A DNA stretch of 64,000 bases from Fibrobacter sp. (GTDB taxonomy: Bacteria > Fibrobacterota > Fibrobacteria > Fibrobacterales > Fibrobacteraceae), in NCBI GenBank assembly GCA_016285835.1, contig JAEERM010000006.1, positions 1 through 64,000 of the forward strand, read 5' to 3'. A program made the translations under genes and the position numbers. This document shows positions 9,139 through 18,373 of this stretch, in pieces. Numbering within the stretch: the stretch's first letter is position 1; every line of letters begins with the position of its first letter. The notes under the pieces were generated by a model, which was given only the letters and a program-made list of their open reading frames with translations, did not search any database and was not told the origin of the DNA.

Positions 9139-10182
9139 ATGATTTGGTCTTCTTATACTCGAATAATCGCATCTATTTGTACGATAGCTTTTGCCGGGTT
9201 CGCCTTCGCAGCGGATCCTGCTTCGGCTCCTGCTCCTGCTAAGGCTGCACCTGCCGCAACAGCTCCTGCTCCGGCCCCCGCTCCCGCACCTGCTCCGGCT
9301 CCTGCCGCTGCACCTGCTCCCGCTCCTGCTAAGGAAGCTCCTAAGGCTGCTCCCGCTCCTGCCGCTGCCCCTGCTCCGGCTAAGGAAGCCCCGAAGGCTG
9401 CTCCCGCACCCGCTCCGGCCCCCGCAAAGGCGGCCCCTGCTCCGGCCAAGGAAGCCCCGAAGGCTGCTCCTGCCAAGAAGGCCGAACAGAAGGTCGTACC
9501 GAGTGTGCCGGTCAACGTCGCTCCGAGAGGCGCATCTTCTCTTGACGAGATGATTCAGAAGAAGCTCGACTCCCTCAGCAAGATCAAGGTCAGCACTCCG
9601 GTTTCTGGCAGCTCCGATAGCCTCGCCAGGGTCAAGGCGGACAGCGTCCGCAAGATGATCCAGGAAGGCAAGTACGTCCAGCGTGCCAAGTACGACAAGT
9701 CGAACTTCGATTCCTGGAAGATTGACACTGTTTTCCAGAAGAGCATGAAGGAATCCGTTTATGGTATCTGGCGCACTCCGATTGTCGCTCACGGCCACGC
9801 TTTCCGTGACGCCGAACTGCGCTTCGACATGAACGACACGGTTTATGGAACGACCCGCACTTACTCTGATTCGGGCCGCTACCAGATGACTGGTGAATAC
9901 ACCTTCAAGGCTCGCTACCGTTTCGACAACGACACCTCCATGGTCACCCGCGAAGTCTTCGCCGACCGCCAGGTTGTCCGTTGGGACTACATCGCGTTCC
10001 GCAAACTCGAGGACACCTTGACTTACAACCTCAAGAAACTCGAATTCCGCGACATGAACGACAACTGGTTGAATGCCCTGCAGGGCTTCGACAATGTTCC
10101 GCCTGAAGTCTACATCAAGGACGAGAAACTTACCGCCGAGATGAAGAAGACTGCGGAACTCTGGGCGAAGAGAAAAAAATAA
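9139..10182 (+). CDS. Exported Ala-Pro-rich protein with conserved-looking C-terminal domain
   Basis: 347 residues from ATG 9139. A signal peptide (cleavage after GFAFA) is followed by about 90 residues of Ala-Pro repeats with recurring KEAPKAAPAP units, then a soluble domain of about 200 residues rich in charged and aromatic residues (for example YGIWRTPIVAHGHAF). I do not recognise this domain. Ala-Pro stretches of this kind act as extended spacers, as in TonB. The gene is followed after six bases by the ABC permease gene, so it may be an envelope partner of that importer; this is inference. A TAAATT hexamer ends seven bases before the ATG and there is no ribosome-binding site. Confidence 0.72.
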   Translation: MIWSSYTRIIASICTIAFAGFAFAADPASAPAPAKAAPAATAPAPAPAPAPAPAPAAAPAPAPAKEAPKAAPAPAAAPAPAKEAPKAAPAPAPAPAKAAPAPAKEAPKAAPAKKAEQKVVPSVPVNVAPRGASSLDEMIQKKLDSLSKIKVSTPVSGSSDSLARVKADSVRKMIQEGKYVQRAKYDKSNFDSWKIDTVFQKSMKESVYGIWRTPIVAHGHAFRDAELRFDMNDTVYGTTRTYSDSGRYQMTGEYTFKARYRFDNDTSMVTREVFADRQVVRWDYIAFRKLEDTLTYNLKKLEFRDMNDNWLNALQGFDNVPPEVYIKDEKLTAEMKKTAELWAKRKK

Positions 10183-10188
10183 GGGCCG

Positions 10189-11184
10189 ATGAAAAACCGC
10201 ATTTGGTTTTGCTTTGGTTTCCTTTTTCTAGTCGCCGTCTCTCTGAGCTTTTGCACATTGGCTACGGGACCTGTATGGGTTTCGTGGCCTGATTTTTTTT
10301 CGGCCCTTTTCGCCGGACCATCGGCTGAGGTCGGGGCTGATTCCATCACTTCGCAAATCATTTGGCGGCTCCGCGTGCCCAGGATGTGTGCGGCGGTGTT
10401 GGCCGGGACTTCGCTTTCGGTGGCGGGCCTCGCTTTGCAGACTGTCTTTTGTAACCCGCTAGCCGGGCCGTTTGTGTTGGGCATCAGCAGCGGCGCGAGT
10501 CTGGGGGTGGCGCTCTCGTTGCTGGCCGGTTTCAGCTTTGGGAATTTTGGCGTGCTGGGCGCGGCTGCTGTCGGCGCTTCGGCCGTGACGATTATTGTCA
10601 TGTGGGTTTCGGGGCGGTTCCGCAATGTGGGTGTGCTCTTGATCGTGGGGCTTTTGCTCGGGTACTTGATTGACGCTATTGTGAGCGTGCTGATTGCGGG
10701 GAGCGAGGCCGAAGCGCTTCGCGTGTACGTGACGTGGAGCATGGGCAGCTTTGGCCGTATGCTGCTCGACGGCGTGTGGGTCTTTGCGCTCGCCGTGGCC
10801 GCGGGGCTTGGGCTTGTGGTGGTGAGTATGCGCTATTTGAATGCGGCGAGGCTCGGCGACGATTTTGCCCGCGGTCTCGGTGTGCGCGTTGAAGTTTCCA
10901 AGAAGTGCGTGCTGCTCGGTGCGAGTATCCTCGCTGCGGCGTGTACGGCGTTCTGCGGTCCGGTGGCTTTTGTGGGTATCGCCGTCCCGCATTTGGCTTT
11001 TATGTTGTTCAAAACGACCGACCACCGCGTCCTTGTGCCGGGGGCTGCGTTGTGTGGCACGGTGCTTTGCCTCTTGGCGGGGCTGTTCCCAGTGAGCATT
11101 CCACTGAATGCGGTACTTAGTATTGTCGGTGTGCCGGTTGTGTTTTATGTGCTTGTTCGCGGCTCTAGGACGGGGTGGTGGTGA
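10189..11184 (+). CDS. FecCD/BtuC-family ABC transporter permease
   Basis: 331 residues with about ten hydrophobic segments. RLRVPRMCAAVLAGTSLSVAG and NPLAGPFVLGISSGASLG are the standard blocks of iron-siderophore/cobalamin importer permeases, and the C-terminal coupling-helix region CGPVAFVGIAVPHLAF is present. It moves an iron-siderophore, heme or corrinoid across the inner membrane together with the next gene product. Its stop overlaps the ATPase start (TGATG), so the two are translationally coupled. No substrate-binding protein gene is nearby, so the substrate cannot be assigned. Confidence 0.9.
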   Translation: MKNRIWFCFGFLFLVAVSLSFCTLATGPVWVSWPDFFSALFAGPSAEVGADSITSQIIWRLRVPRMCAAVLAGTSLSVAGLALQTVFCNPLAGPFVLGISSGASLGVALSLLAGFSFGNFGVLGAAAVGASAVTIIVMWVSGRFRNVGVLLIVGLLLGYLIDAIVSVLIAGSEAEALRVYVTWSMGSFGRMLLDGVWVFALAVAAGLGLVVVSMRYLNAARLGDDFARGLGVRVEVSKKCVLLGASILAAACTAFCGPVAFVGIAVPHLAFMLFKTTDHRVLVPGAALCGTVLCLLAGLFPVSIPLNAVLSIVGVPVVFYVLVRGSRTGWW

Positions 11185-11939
11185 TGGCTTACGGTGTGCT
11201 GTTGAAGTGCGAGAACCTTTGCGTAGGGTATGGTGCCGTCCGGCCCAAACGGGGCGCCGAGCGTCCTCTGTCCCTTTTTGAACCGTTCTCGTTTGAACTG
11301 CATGCTGGCGAAGTCGTCGCTTTGATGGGCGTGAACGGCTGTGGGAAAAGTACGCTCCTCAAGACGTTTGCAGGCCTTGTTCCCCAGGTTTCGGGGGATG
11401 TGTTTTTGGATGGGGAGCCTTTGCAGGCATGGAACGCTCGCGAGCGGGCTCGTCGTGTCGGACTTGTCCGTATGTCGGGCACGGCACCGGACCGCATGAC
11501 GGTCCGGGAATTCGTGGGGCTTGGCCGCTCGCCGTATTCCGGTTTTCTGGATGGCCGGACCGCGGAAGATGAAAGAATCGTGGACGACGCGATGCAGGCG
11601 ACGGACGTGGCCTGCTTTGCGGAGCGCCCTTTTACGGAACTGAGTGACGGCGAGCGTAGCCGTGTGTTCCTTGCCGAGGCGGTTGCCCAGCAGGTGAACG
11701 TGCTGTTGCTCGACGAACCGAACGCGTTCCTCGATATCCCGAGGAGCCATGCGCTGTTCCGTCTGCTGAAAAAATTTGTGGGAATGCGCGAAATGGGAAT
11801 CATCGTTTCGACCCATTCCATCGAGTATGCCGAAAAGTATTGCGACCGCATCGCCGTCATTGATGGTGGATGTTTCCGTGTGGCTCCTGCTTCCGAAGCA
11901 CGGACGCTTGGGCTTTTAGACTGGGCGAGGGACGAATGA
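11184..11939 (+). CDS. ABC transporter ATP-binding protein (FecE/BtuD type)
   Basis: 251 residues. Walker A GVNGCGKSTLLK, signature LSDGERSR and Walker B VLLLDEPNAFLD are intact. I chose ATG 11184, which shares bases with the permease stop codon; the purine-rich end of the permease gene serves as the ribosome-binding site. It powers the partner permease in cytoplasmic ATP hydrolysis. The stop overlaps the next start (ATGA). Confidence 0.92.
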   Translation: MAYGVLLKCENLCVGYGAVRPKRGAERPLSLFEPFSFELHAGEVVALMGVNGCGKSTLLKTFAGLVPQVSGDVFLDGEPLQAWNARERARRVGLVRMSGTAPDRMTVREFVGLGRSPYSGFLDGRTAEDERIVDDAMQATDVACFAERPFTELSDGERSRVFLAEAVAQQVNVLLLDEPNAFLDIPRSHALFRLLKKFVGMREMGIIVSTHSIEYAEKYCDRIAVIDGGCFRVAPASEARTLGLLDWARDE

Positions 11940-12913
11940 GGGCTAGTTTTGTGATGATTCGCTTGATTTTGCGGTTGATGTGCGTGCTTTTTTCGGGATG
12001 GCTGTTGCTTTCTTGTGCTGGAAATGCCCCGCGCGAAACGGCTGCGCCTGCGCCTCAAAGCGCTTCTACTCCGCAGCATTTTTTCTGGAAGGTCTCTGAC
12101 GCAAATTCCTCTGTATGGATTCTGGGGAGTATTCACTTTGCCGATTCTTCGTTCTACCCGCTCGATTCCGTTATCGAGACCGCCTTTGCGAACGCCGAGG
12201 AACTGGCTGTCGAAATTGATGTGACCGATGATTCCGTGAGTAGCGAAATCGCTTCGGAAAGTATGCAGCGGGGAATGATGCCTGCGGGAAAGCGCTTACA
12301 AGATATTCTGCCCCCGGAAATGTGGAATTCGATTGACAGCATTTGTTCTGCTTGGGGATTCCCGTCGATGACTTTGCAGGTGATGCGCCCGTGGTTTGCC
12401 GCGATGACGCTGAGTGCTTTTGCTATTCAGCGGGCGGGGATTGATCCCACTTTGGGCGTGGACGCTGTGCTGCTTGACCGTGCGGCGCATGATGGTAAAG
12501 CCATCGTGGGGCTTGAAACGGCGAGCGAACAGATTGGTGCCTTGGCCGACACGACGGATTCCGATTCGGCGGGCATTTTCTATCTCAAGTCTACGTTGCG
12601 CGAGGTGTCTGAGCTTGATTCGATGGTGGCGCGAATTGTGCGTGCCTGGAAAACGGGCGATGACGCGCTGTTGCGTGAGACGATGGAAGGCGAGAAAAAG
12701 TACGACGAAGGAACTCGTGAGAAGGAATTCAGTGACAAGCTAGATGAAAAGGTTTATAAGTCCCGCAACGTGAAAATGGCAGAGCGCATTGCAGAATTCC
12801 TCTCCGAAGACAGGAACGTATTTGTCGTAGTCGGGGCTGCGCACTTGGTACTTGACGAAGATAATGTCGTAGATTTGTTGCGCCGTCGTGGGCTTAAAGT
12901 ACAACGTTACTAA
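11936..12913 (+). CDS. TraB/GumN family lipoprotein (TIKI-like metalloprotease fold)
   Basis: 325 residues from ATG 11936, overlapping the ATPase stop by four bases (ATGA). A lipoprotein signal ends in LLLSC (Cys27). The TraB/GumN domain follows, with both GxxH motifs (GSIH at 64-67 and GAAH at 300-303) and a Glu-rich EELAVEID segment between them. In eukaryotic TIKI proteins these residues bind divalent metal and catalyse proteolysis, so an active envelope metalloprotease is possible. Co-transcription with an iron/corrinoid-type importer suggests a metal link, but that is inference. The gene converges on the sigma-54 activator gene and overlaps its last codon. Confidence 0.85.
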   Translation: MRASFVMIRLILRLMCVLFSGWLLLSCAGNAPRETAAPAPQSASTPQHFFWKVSDANSSVWILGSIHFADSSFYPLDSVIETAFANAEELAVEIDVTDDSVSSEIASESMQRGMMPAGKRLQDILPPEMWNSIDSICSAWGFPSMTLQVMRPWFAAMTLSAFAIQRAGIDPTLGVDAVLLDRAAHDGKAIVGLETASEQIGALADTTDSDSAGIFYLKSTLREVSELDSMVARIVRAWKTGDDALLRETMEGEKKYDEGTREKEFSDKLDEKVYKSRNVKMAERIAEFLSEDRNVFVVVGAAHLVLDEDNVVDLLRRRGLKVQRY

Positions 12914-14238
12914 CGGATATCCTTGACATTCAGGCCGAGTCGAGCTAACCTGTTGTATAGTGCCGTGCGGACCATGCCGAGTTTGTCGGCGGCGAGGCTG
13001 ATGGAACCGTTACATTCGAGAATTTTTGCCTTGAGGAATTCCTTTTCCTCGTCCATCTGCATTTCGCGGAATTCGTTGTACGTGGATGCCTTCGCAATCC
13101 CGGTACCCGGTGTTCCGCTCGTAGCGATTCCCATGCTCTCGTCGATCTGCAGGTCTTCGGCGTTTAACATGCCGGGGGCGGTGAAGCACAGGGTGCGCTG
13201 GATGACGTTTTCCAGTTCGCGGATATTGCCGGGCCAGTCGTGGGATTGCAGCTTTTGCAGGGCTTCGGGCGAGAGGGTGTAAGGTTCGCCTTCGGGTGCG
13301 TACTGGCGGATAAAGTAATTGGCGAGATCCTCGATGTCTTCTTTGCGCTCGCGGAGGGGTGAAAGTTGCATCGGGATGACGTTCAAGCGGTAGAAAAGGT
13401 CTTCGCGGAAGCGTTTTTCGCGGATTTCTTCACGGAGGTCGCGGTTGGTGGCCGCAATGATGCGGACATTGATATGGCGCGTCTTGTTTGCGCCGATGGG
13501 CCTGATCTCGTGGTTTTGGATGACGCGAAGCAGTTTGACCTGGGCGTGGAGCGGCATGTCGCCGATTTCGTCGAGGAATATGGCGCCGCCGTTCGCTTCT
13601 TCGAAAAGGCCGATGCGTTCGTTTTGCGCTCCGGTGAAAGCCCCGCGCGTGTGCCCGAACAGTTCGCTTTCGAAAAGGGCTTCGGGGATGGCGCTGCAGT
13701 TCACTGTGACAAACTTGTCGTACACGCAGGCGATGGCGCGCGCGATAAGGTCTTTGCCGACGCCCGATTCGCCTTGGATGAGGACGGAACCTGTGTGCAA
13801 AATCGCCCTTTCGACGGTCTTGCGGAGGTTCTGCATGGCCTCGCTTTTACCGACAAGGTGCGACATTCTTTCGCGGAAGGTTCGCTTCGCGGTGTAGATT
13901 TCCTTGAGGCGCGCAATTTTGCTCATCAGGTGGAGCCGTAGCGCCTCGACAGAAAGGAGAATGTCGTAGAGGTTGTTGGGAATGTCCCTGAACTGGTCCG
14001 GATTCTCGGCGTAGGCGAGAATCATCGTGTCGGGGTTACGGCTACGCAGCTTGGAAAGCGCGCTTTCGCTCTCGTTGGCGAAGGCGTCCAAGTCCCAGAT
14101 GACAAGCGAGGCGCGGTTGTCGGTATTGGCGGCCTGCGCTATAGGGAAGATGTTCACCGGATAATCCACGGAAGAAAGGACGTCCTGGATAAACGAGGAC
14201 GTCGCATTTTCTTTCGTGAAAAAGTCGATGGGTAACAT
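12910..14238 (-). CDS. Sigma-54-dependent transcriptional activator with degenerate receiver domain
   Basis: 442 residues. The first 110 residues look like a receiver fold (LVIWDLD in the phospho-acceptor region, ILAYAE at the switch) but lack the usual acidic pair and the conserved Lys, so phosphorylation is doubtful. The AAA+ domain (about 125-370) has Walker A GESGVGKD, the sigma-54-contacting GAFTGA loop, Walker B IFLDEIGD and the arginine region FREDLFYRLNV. A Fis-type helix-turn-helix ends the protein. It should bind DNA and open sigma-54 promoters. It is third in the rho-proC operon, 24 bases after proC, with no sensor kinase nearby. A candidate sigma-54 site lies at 4973. Confidence 0.93.
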   Translation of the reverse strand: MLPIDFFTKENATSSFIQDVLSSVDYPVNIFPIAQAANTDNRASLVIWDLDAFANESESALSKLRSRNPDTMILAYAENPDQFRDIPNNLYDILLSVEALRLHLMSKIARLKEIYTAKRTFRERMSHLVGKSEAMQNLRKTVERAILHTGSVLIQGESGVGKDLIARAIACVYDKFVTVNCSAIPEALFESELFGHTRGAFTGAQNERIGLFEEANGGAIFLDEIGDMPLHAQVKLLRVIQNHEIRPIGANKTRHINVRIIAATNRDLREEIREKRFREDLFYRLNVIPMQLSPLRERKEDIEDLANYFIRQYAPEGEPYTLSPEALQKLQSHDWPGNIRELENVIQRTLCFTAPGMLNAEDLQIDESMGIATSGTPGTGIAKASTYNEFREMQMDEEKEFLKAKILECNGSISLAADKLGMVRTALYNRLARLGLNVKDIR

Positions 14239-14262
14239 CTTTCGCGTTTAGCGGGGCGTGTT

Positions 14263-15069
14263 TTACTTGCCCAGCTCTTTGGAACGTTCGGTCCCGGCGA
14301 CGACAGCCTTGATGAGCGTGCTGCGGAAAGCGCCTTCTTCGAGGGCGCTCACGCCTGCAATCGTCGTCCCGGCGGGGGAGCAGACCATGGCGCACAAGTC
14401 GCTCGGGCTCTTGCCGGATTGCTTGACGAGCTCGACGCTGCCTTCGATAGTGCCGAGGGCGAGCTTGAGCGCGACATCGCGGGTGAGGCCGGCCTTGACA
14501 CCACCGCGGGTGAGACCTTCGATGAACTCGAATACGTACGCAGGGGCACTACCGGAAAGTCCGGTGACGGCGTCCATCAGGGATTCAGAAACGCGGCAAG
14601 TGACGCCCACGGTGCCGAAAATCTTTTCGGCGGTGGAAAGAGTTTTTTCGTTGACGCCGTCAGTGGCGAGAGCCACTGTGCCCCTGCCCACGGTGAGCGG
14701 GAGGTTCGGCATCACGCGGAGCACCTGGTTCTTTTCGCCCAGGACTTCGAGCAGGTTCTTGCGGGCGACGCCCGCCATGATGCTGATGAATGTCTTTTCG
14801 GACTTGAGTGTTTCTGCGGCCGCTTTCCATTCGGCGGAGACTACCTTGAAAATCTGCGGCTTTACACACAGGAACGTGACATCGGCAGATTCGGCGCCTT
14901 CGGCGAAACTGCCAACGCGGATGCAGCCGAGTGCGACGACGGCTTCGGCCGCCTTGTCGCTCGGGTCAAAGAAGAGGATGTCTTTGGGATTGGTGCCGGT
15001 GTTCAGGAGGCCGCGGAGAATCGCTCCTCCCATGTTGCCGGTGCCTGCGAAGAAAATTTTTTCACTCAT
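14263..15069 (-). CDS. proC: Pyrroline-5-carboxylate reductase
   Basis: 268 residues. The N-terminal Rossmann motif FAGTGNMGGAILRG and the C-terminal LSGSAPAYVFEFIEGL and RDVALKLALGT blocks are those of ProC. It reduces pyrroline-5-carboxylate to proline with NAD(P)H in the cytoplasm. It starts nine bases after the rho stop and is followed by the sigma-54 activator gene, so the three share a transcript. No proA or proB is seen here. Confidence 0.95.
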   Translation of the reverse strand: MSEKIFFAGTGNMGGAILRGLLNTGTNPKDILFFDPSDKAAEAVVALGCIRVGSFAEGAESADVTFLCVKPQIFKVVSAEWKAAAETLKSEKTFISIMAGVARKNLLEVLGEKNQVLRVMPNLPLTVGRGTVALATDGVNEKTLSTAEKIFGTVGVTCRVSESLMDAVTGLSGSAPAYVFEFIEGLTRGGVKAGLTRDVALKLALGTIEGSVELVKQSGKSPSDLCAMVCSPAGTTIAGVSALEEGAFRSTLIKAVVAGTERSKELGK

Positions 15070-15078
15070 GGCTTTACC

Positions 15079-16935
15079 TTACTTGTTCATAGAGTTGAGG
15101 AACGTTTCGTTGTCCTCGTAGAGTTTCATCTTGCTGATCATGAAGTCCATGATTTCGGTGGAGGTCATGTCTTGCAGGTAGCGACGGAGAATCCAAACGC
15201 GCTGGAGTTCGTCTTCGGTGAGCAGGAGTTCTTCCTTACGCGTACCCGACTTGAAAATGTCGATGGCGGGCCAGATGCGCTTTTCGGAAAGGCGGCGGTC
15301 TAGCACGAGTTCCATGTTACCGGTACCCTTGAATTCTTCGAAGATCACTTCGTCCATGCGGCTGCCGGTTTCGATAAGCGCCGTGCCCATGATGGTGAGC
15401 GAACCGCCGTTCTCGATTTTACGTGCCGCACCGAAGAAACGCTTGGGGCGTTGCATGGCGTTCGCGTCCACACCGCCAGAAAGAATCTTGCCGGAGTGGG
15501 GAATGACAACGTTGTTCGCACGGGCAAAACGCGTGATGGAGTCAAGCAAAATAACCACGTCGTTGCCGTTTTCCACGAGGCGTTTTGCCTTCTCGATGAC
15601 GATGTCGGCGACGCGGGTATGGTGCTCGGGCGGCTCGTCGAACGTGGAGGCGATGACTTCACCCTTCACGTGGCGGCGCATGTCCGTCACTTCTTCGGGG
15701 CGTTCGTCAATCAAGAGCACGATGAGCTTGACTTCGGGATGGTTCTGCGTGATGGCGTTCGCGATGTTCTGCAGGAGCACAGTCTTACCGGTACGCGGGG
15801 GAGCGAGGATAATGCCGCGCTGGCCCTTGCCGATCGGTGTGAACAAATTCATGACGCGCGTGCTGAACTCGTCTTTTTTCCATTCCAGATTGAGTTTTTG
15901 GTTCGGGTGGATCGGTGTGAGGTATTCGAACGCGACGCGGCGTTTTGTCTTTTCGGGGGAATCGAAGTTCACCGTGTCGATGCGCATCAGGGCGAAATAC
16001 TTTTCCTGGTCTCTCGGCTGGCGGACCTGTCCCGTGATGGTGTCGCCCATCTTCAAGTCGAAGCGGCGAATCCAGTTCTGGCTGATGTAGATGTCGTCCG
16101 GACCGGCCTGGTAGTTGTGGTCGGGATTGCGGAGGAACCCGTATCCTTCGGGCATGATTTCGAGAACGCCTTCGGCGTAAATCGGAGTGTCTTCGCCGTT
16201 GGTGGCGCTGAGGATGCGGTAAATCAGAGCCTGCTTGCGCATCTTCTTGAAGTCGGGGATGTTCAGTTCCATCGCCTGGCGCTGGAGTTCGAACATCGGG
16301 AGCCCGCGCAGTTCTTTCCACTTGGCGCGGGAGGCGGCCACCTTCTCGGGATCGGGTGGCGGCAGCTGCACGGAATCGTCAAGAATATCGTCTTGCGGCA
16401 AGAAACGGTTGCGGCGGTTCTTGAACTTGTTGAACTTATTGAATTTGTTGAACTTGTTGTTGCCGTTGTTCCCGTTATTGCCATTATTGTTGTTGAACTG
16501 TTGGCGCTGCTGGTTGCCGTCTTGGTTTTGCGGGTTGGCGTTCTGCTGGCCGTTCTCACCGGCCTGTGCCGGAGCTCCTTCGGGAGCCTGTGCCGCACCT
16601 TCCTGGTTGGGTGCCTTCTGTTCGTTTGTCTCTATTCCGAGTTCGCGGGCCTGCTTGCGTTCGGCAGCTTCGATGGCATCGACAACAGGTGCATTCTGCG
16701 CATGTTCATAAGCGGGCGTGAATTCCTGTTCAAAAACGGGCACTTCTTTTTTCTTGGGAGCGGGGGCTTCTTGCTGGGGCTGTACTTCCTTGCTTTCTGC
16801 TTTTTCTGCCTCGACCTGGGCCTTCGGCTTCCTGCCGCGGCGCTTGGGCTGCTGGGCAGCTTCGCCTTCGGGCTTAGGTGCAGTTTCAAGTTCTAAAGCA
16901 TTGTCTTGTTCTTGAATTTTCTTTGTTCTAGGCAC
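15079..16935 (-). CDS. rho: Transcription termination factor Rho with long disordered N-terminus
   Basis: 618 residues, about 200 more than E. coli Rho. The start is GTG at 16935 with AGAAGGA upstream. The RNA-binding domain ([14 protein letters not shown]), P-loop (PPRTGKT), and Walker [12 protein letters not shown] follow a low-complexity first 190 residues: acidic/Ala/Gln-rich, then Asn/Gly-rich (NNNNGNNGNNGNN) and KFN repeats at about 147-172. Rho is the hexameric RNA helicase that ends transcription. Comparable inserts occur in Bacteroidota Rho, where one has been linked to phase separation. Its promoter lies about 140 bases upstream, leaving a long leader, consistent with the autoregulation usual for rho. 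Confidence 0.96.
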   Translation of the reverse strand: MPRTKKIQEQDNALELETAPKPEGEAAQQPKRRGRKPKAQVEAEKAESKEVQPQQEAPAPKKKEVPVFEQEFTPAYEHAQNAPVVDAIEAAERKQARELGIETNEQKAPNQEGAAQAPEGAPAQAGENGQQNANPQNQDGNQQRQQFNNNNGNNGNNGNNKFNKFNKFNKFKNRRNRFLPQDDILDDSVQLPPPDPEKVAASRAKWKELRGLPMFELQRQAMELNIPDFKKMRKQALIYRILSATNGEDTPIYAEGVLEIMPEGYGFLRNPDHNYQAGPDDIYISQNWIRRFDLKMGDTITGQVRQPRDQEKYFALMRIDTVNFDSPEKTKRRVAFEYLTPIHPNQKLNLEWKKDEFSTRVMNLFTPIGKGQRGIILAPPRTGKTVLLQNIANAITQNHPEVKLIVLLIDERPEEVTDMRRHVKGEVIASTFDEPPEHHTRVADIVIEKAKRLVENGNDVVILLDSITRFARANNVVIPHSGKILSGGVDANAMQRPKRFFGAARKIENGGSLTIMGTALIETGSRMDEVIFEEFKGTGNMELVLDRRLSEKRIWPAIDIFKSGTRKEELLLTEDELQRVWILRRYLQDMTSTEIMDFMISKMKLYEDNETFLNSMNK

Positions 16936-17074
16936 TGTAACGTCCTTCTGTAGATTAGATTAAAAATTTTTCGTGGATGAATGATGAAGAATGGAACAAC
17001 AGCTTGGCTTGCAAGTCAGTGATTTCCGAAAATTTGATTGGAATAAATAAAATGTTCTACATGAGAACAGCCAT

Positions 17075-17103
17075 AAGATACATAAAATTATCGGCTTTGT
17101 CAT
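17075..17103 (-). promoter_or_regulatory. Probable rho promoter
   Basis: On the minus strand ATGACA (17098-17103) and TATCTT (17075-17080) are separated by 17 bases. Transcription would start near 17068, leaving a leader of about 130 bases before the rho GTG, with no obvious terminator hairpin in it. Confidence 0.5.
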
Positions 17104-17196
17104 AGAAAAATCCAAAAAAATGGAAAAAAATTTTTTTTGGTCAATAAATCCGAAGTATTTCACTTTTTTGCGCATTTCGAGCACTTTTGGAATAAT

Positions 17197-17202
17197 TATA
17201 TT
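17197..17202 (+). promoter_or_regulatory. -10 hexamer TATATT immediately before folK
   Basis: TATATT ends six bases before the GTG start at 17209. No ribosome-binding site lies between, so a leaderless transcript starting at the GTG is predicted. Confidence 0.5.
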
Positions 17203-17208
17203 AGTGCC

Positions 17209-17718
17209 GTGGATTCTTTAGAAAGAGTTTTTGTCGCCCTGGGCAGCAATGTGCCTCCTCGATGGGTGAACCTTTTTTCCGGCAGGGACATGCTCCGTCG
17301 TATCTCTTCGGGCGGCTGGATGGAAAGCCCTGTGTACGAGACTCCTCCGGTAGGCCCGGCGGGTCAGGGTCCTTATTTCAACCAGGTCGTGAGCTTCATG
17401 TATTCCGGGACTCCCAAGCGCTTGCTCAATTACCTCAAAGGCGCAGAAATCTTATTGGGACGCAAGGACCGTGGGCATTGGAATTCTCGCGAAATCGACT
17501 TGGACTTGTTGTATTATGGAAAGTTTGTCCAGGCGGGGCGCCCCTGCATCCCGCATCCAGAATTAGACAGAAGGCAGTTTGTCTTGGTTCCCTTGAACGA
17601 CATCGCTCCGGACTGGGTGGATTCGTTGAGCGGATGTACCGTGAACTCCCTGCTGCAGTCTCTCCTCGCACGGGAAGAGAAAATCCCGTTCCGCAAGATA
17701 ACAGAGGTGGAACCCTAA
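17209..17718 (+). CDS. folK: 2-amino-4-hydroxy-6-hydroxymethyldihydropteridine pyrophosphokinase
   Basis: 169 residues from GTG 17209. The open frame extends further upstream, but the TATATT promoter element and loss of homology argue for this start. RVFVALGSN, YFNQVV, and the substrate/ATP motif RGHWNSREIDLDLLYYG, followed by PHPELDRRQFVLVPL, are the HPPK signature blocks. It transfers pyrophosphate from ATP to the pterin in folate synthesis. It is first gene of an operon with a deoxynucleoside kinase (two-base gap) and panC. Confidence 0.93.
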   Translation: MDSLERVFVALGSNVPPRWVNLFSGRDMLRRISSGGWMESPVYETPPVGPAGQGPYFNQVVSFMYSGTPKRLLNYLKGAEILLGRKDRGHWNSREIDLDLLYYGKFVQAGRPCIPHPELDRRQFVLVPLNDIAPDWVDSLSGCTVNSLLQSLLAREEKIPFRKITEVEP

Positions 17719-17719
17719 T

Positions 17720-18373
17720 ATGATAAAAGAAAGCGGAATCCATTTTATCGCCATCGAGGGCGTCATCGGGGTAGGGAAGACGACGCTTGCCCAGATTATC
17801 GCCCAACGTTGGAACGCAATGTGCATCGAGGAAAACTACGACAAGAATCCGTTCCTTGAAAAGTTTTACGAGAATCCTGAAGCGTACGCATTCCAGACAC
17901 AACTTTTCTTTTTGCTGGACCGCCACAAACAGTTGCAGAACTCGGCTCTCCAGAGCGACCTTTTCCACGATTTGTTAGTCAGCGATTACACGTACGACAA
18001 AGACCAGATTTTTGCTTCGCAGAACCTGTCCGACAGCGAATACGCCATGTACGAAACTATCGCGCGCTCCTTGGACAAGGACATTCCCAAGCCGGACCTC
18101 GTGGTCTACTTGCAGGCGAGCGTGCCTATTTTGTTGGAACGCATCCGCAGCCGTGGCCGCGCAATGGAAAAAGCCATCGAAGGGAATTACCTCAAGGATT
18201 TGCAGGAACGCTACGACCACCATTTTTGGCACTACACCAGTGCACCAGTCTTAATCATCAACACGGACAACATTGATTTCGTCCACAACGAGAACCATTT
18301 GAATTTGATCCTTGACGCAATCAGTGCGTGCCCGACCCAAACGACATATTTTGTACCACAAGGAAGTCTATAA
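17720..18373 (+). CDS. Deoxynucleoside kinase
   Basis: 217 residues. P-loop IEGVIGVGKTTLA, the EENYDKNPFL segment, SDYTYDKDQIF and the Arg-rich lid RIRSRGRAME match the dNK/dGK family, which phosphorylates deoxynucleosides for salvage in the cytoplasm. Base specificity cannot be read from the sequence. It starts two bases after folK and its TAA overlaps the panC ATG by one base. Confidence 0.9.
   Translation: MIKESGIHFIAIEGVIGVGKTTLAQIIAQRWNAMCIEENYDKNPFLEKFYENPEAYAFQTQLFFLLDRHKQLQNSALQSDLFHDLLVSDYTYDKDQIFASQNLSDSEYAMYETIARSLDKDIPKPDLVVYLQASVPILLERIRSRGRAMEKAIEGNYLKDLQERYDHHFWHYTSAPVLIINTDNIDFVHNENHLNLILDAISACPTQTTYFVPQGSL

Noticed and set aside
9139-9500. Ala-Pro repeats as a DNA repeat or CRISPR-like array
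   Set aside because: The repeats are codon-level, in frame, without constant spacers, and follow a signal peptide; they are protein low complexity.
16936-17067. Riboswitch or attenuator in the long rho leader
   Set aside because: No known aptamer pattern and no stable terminator-like hairpin could be recognised by eye.
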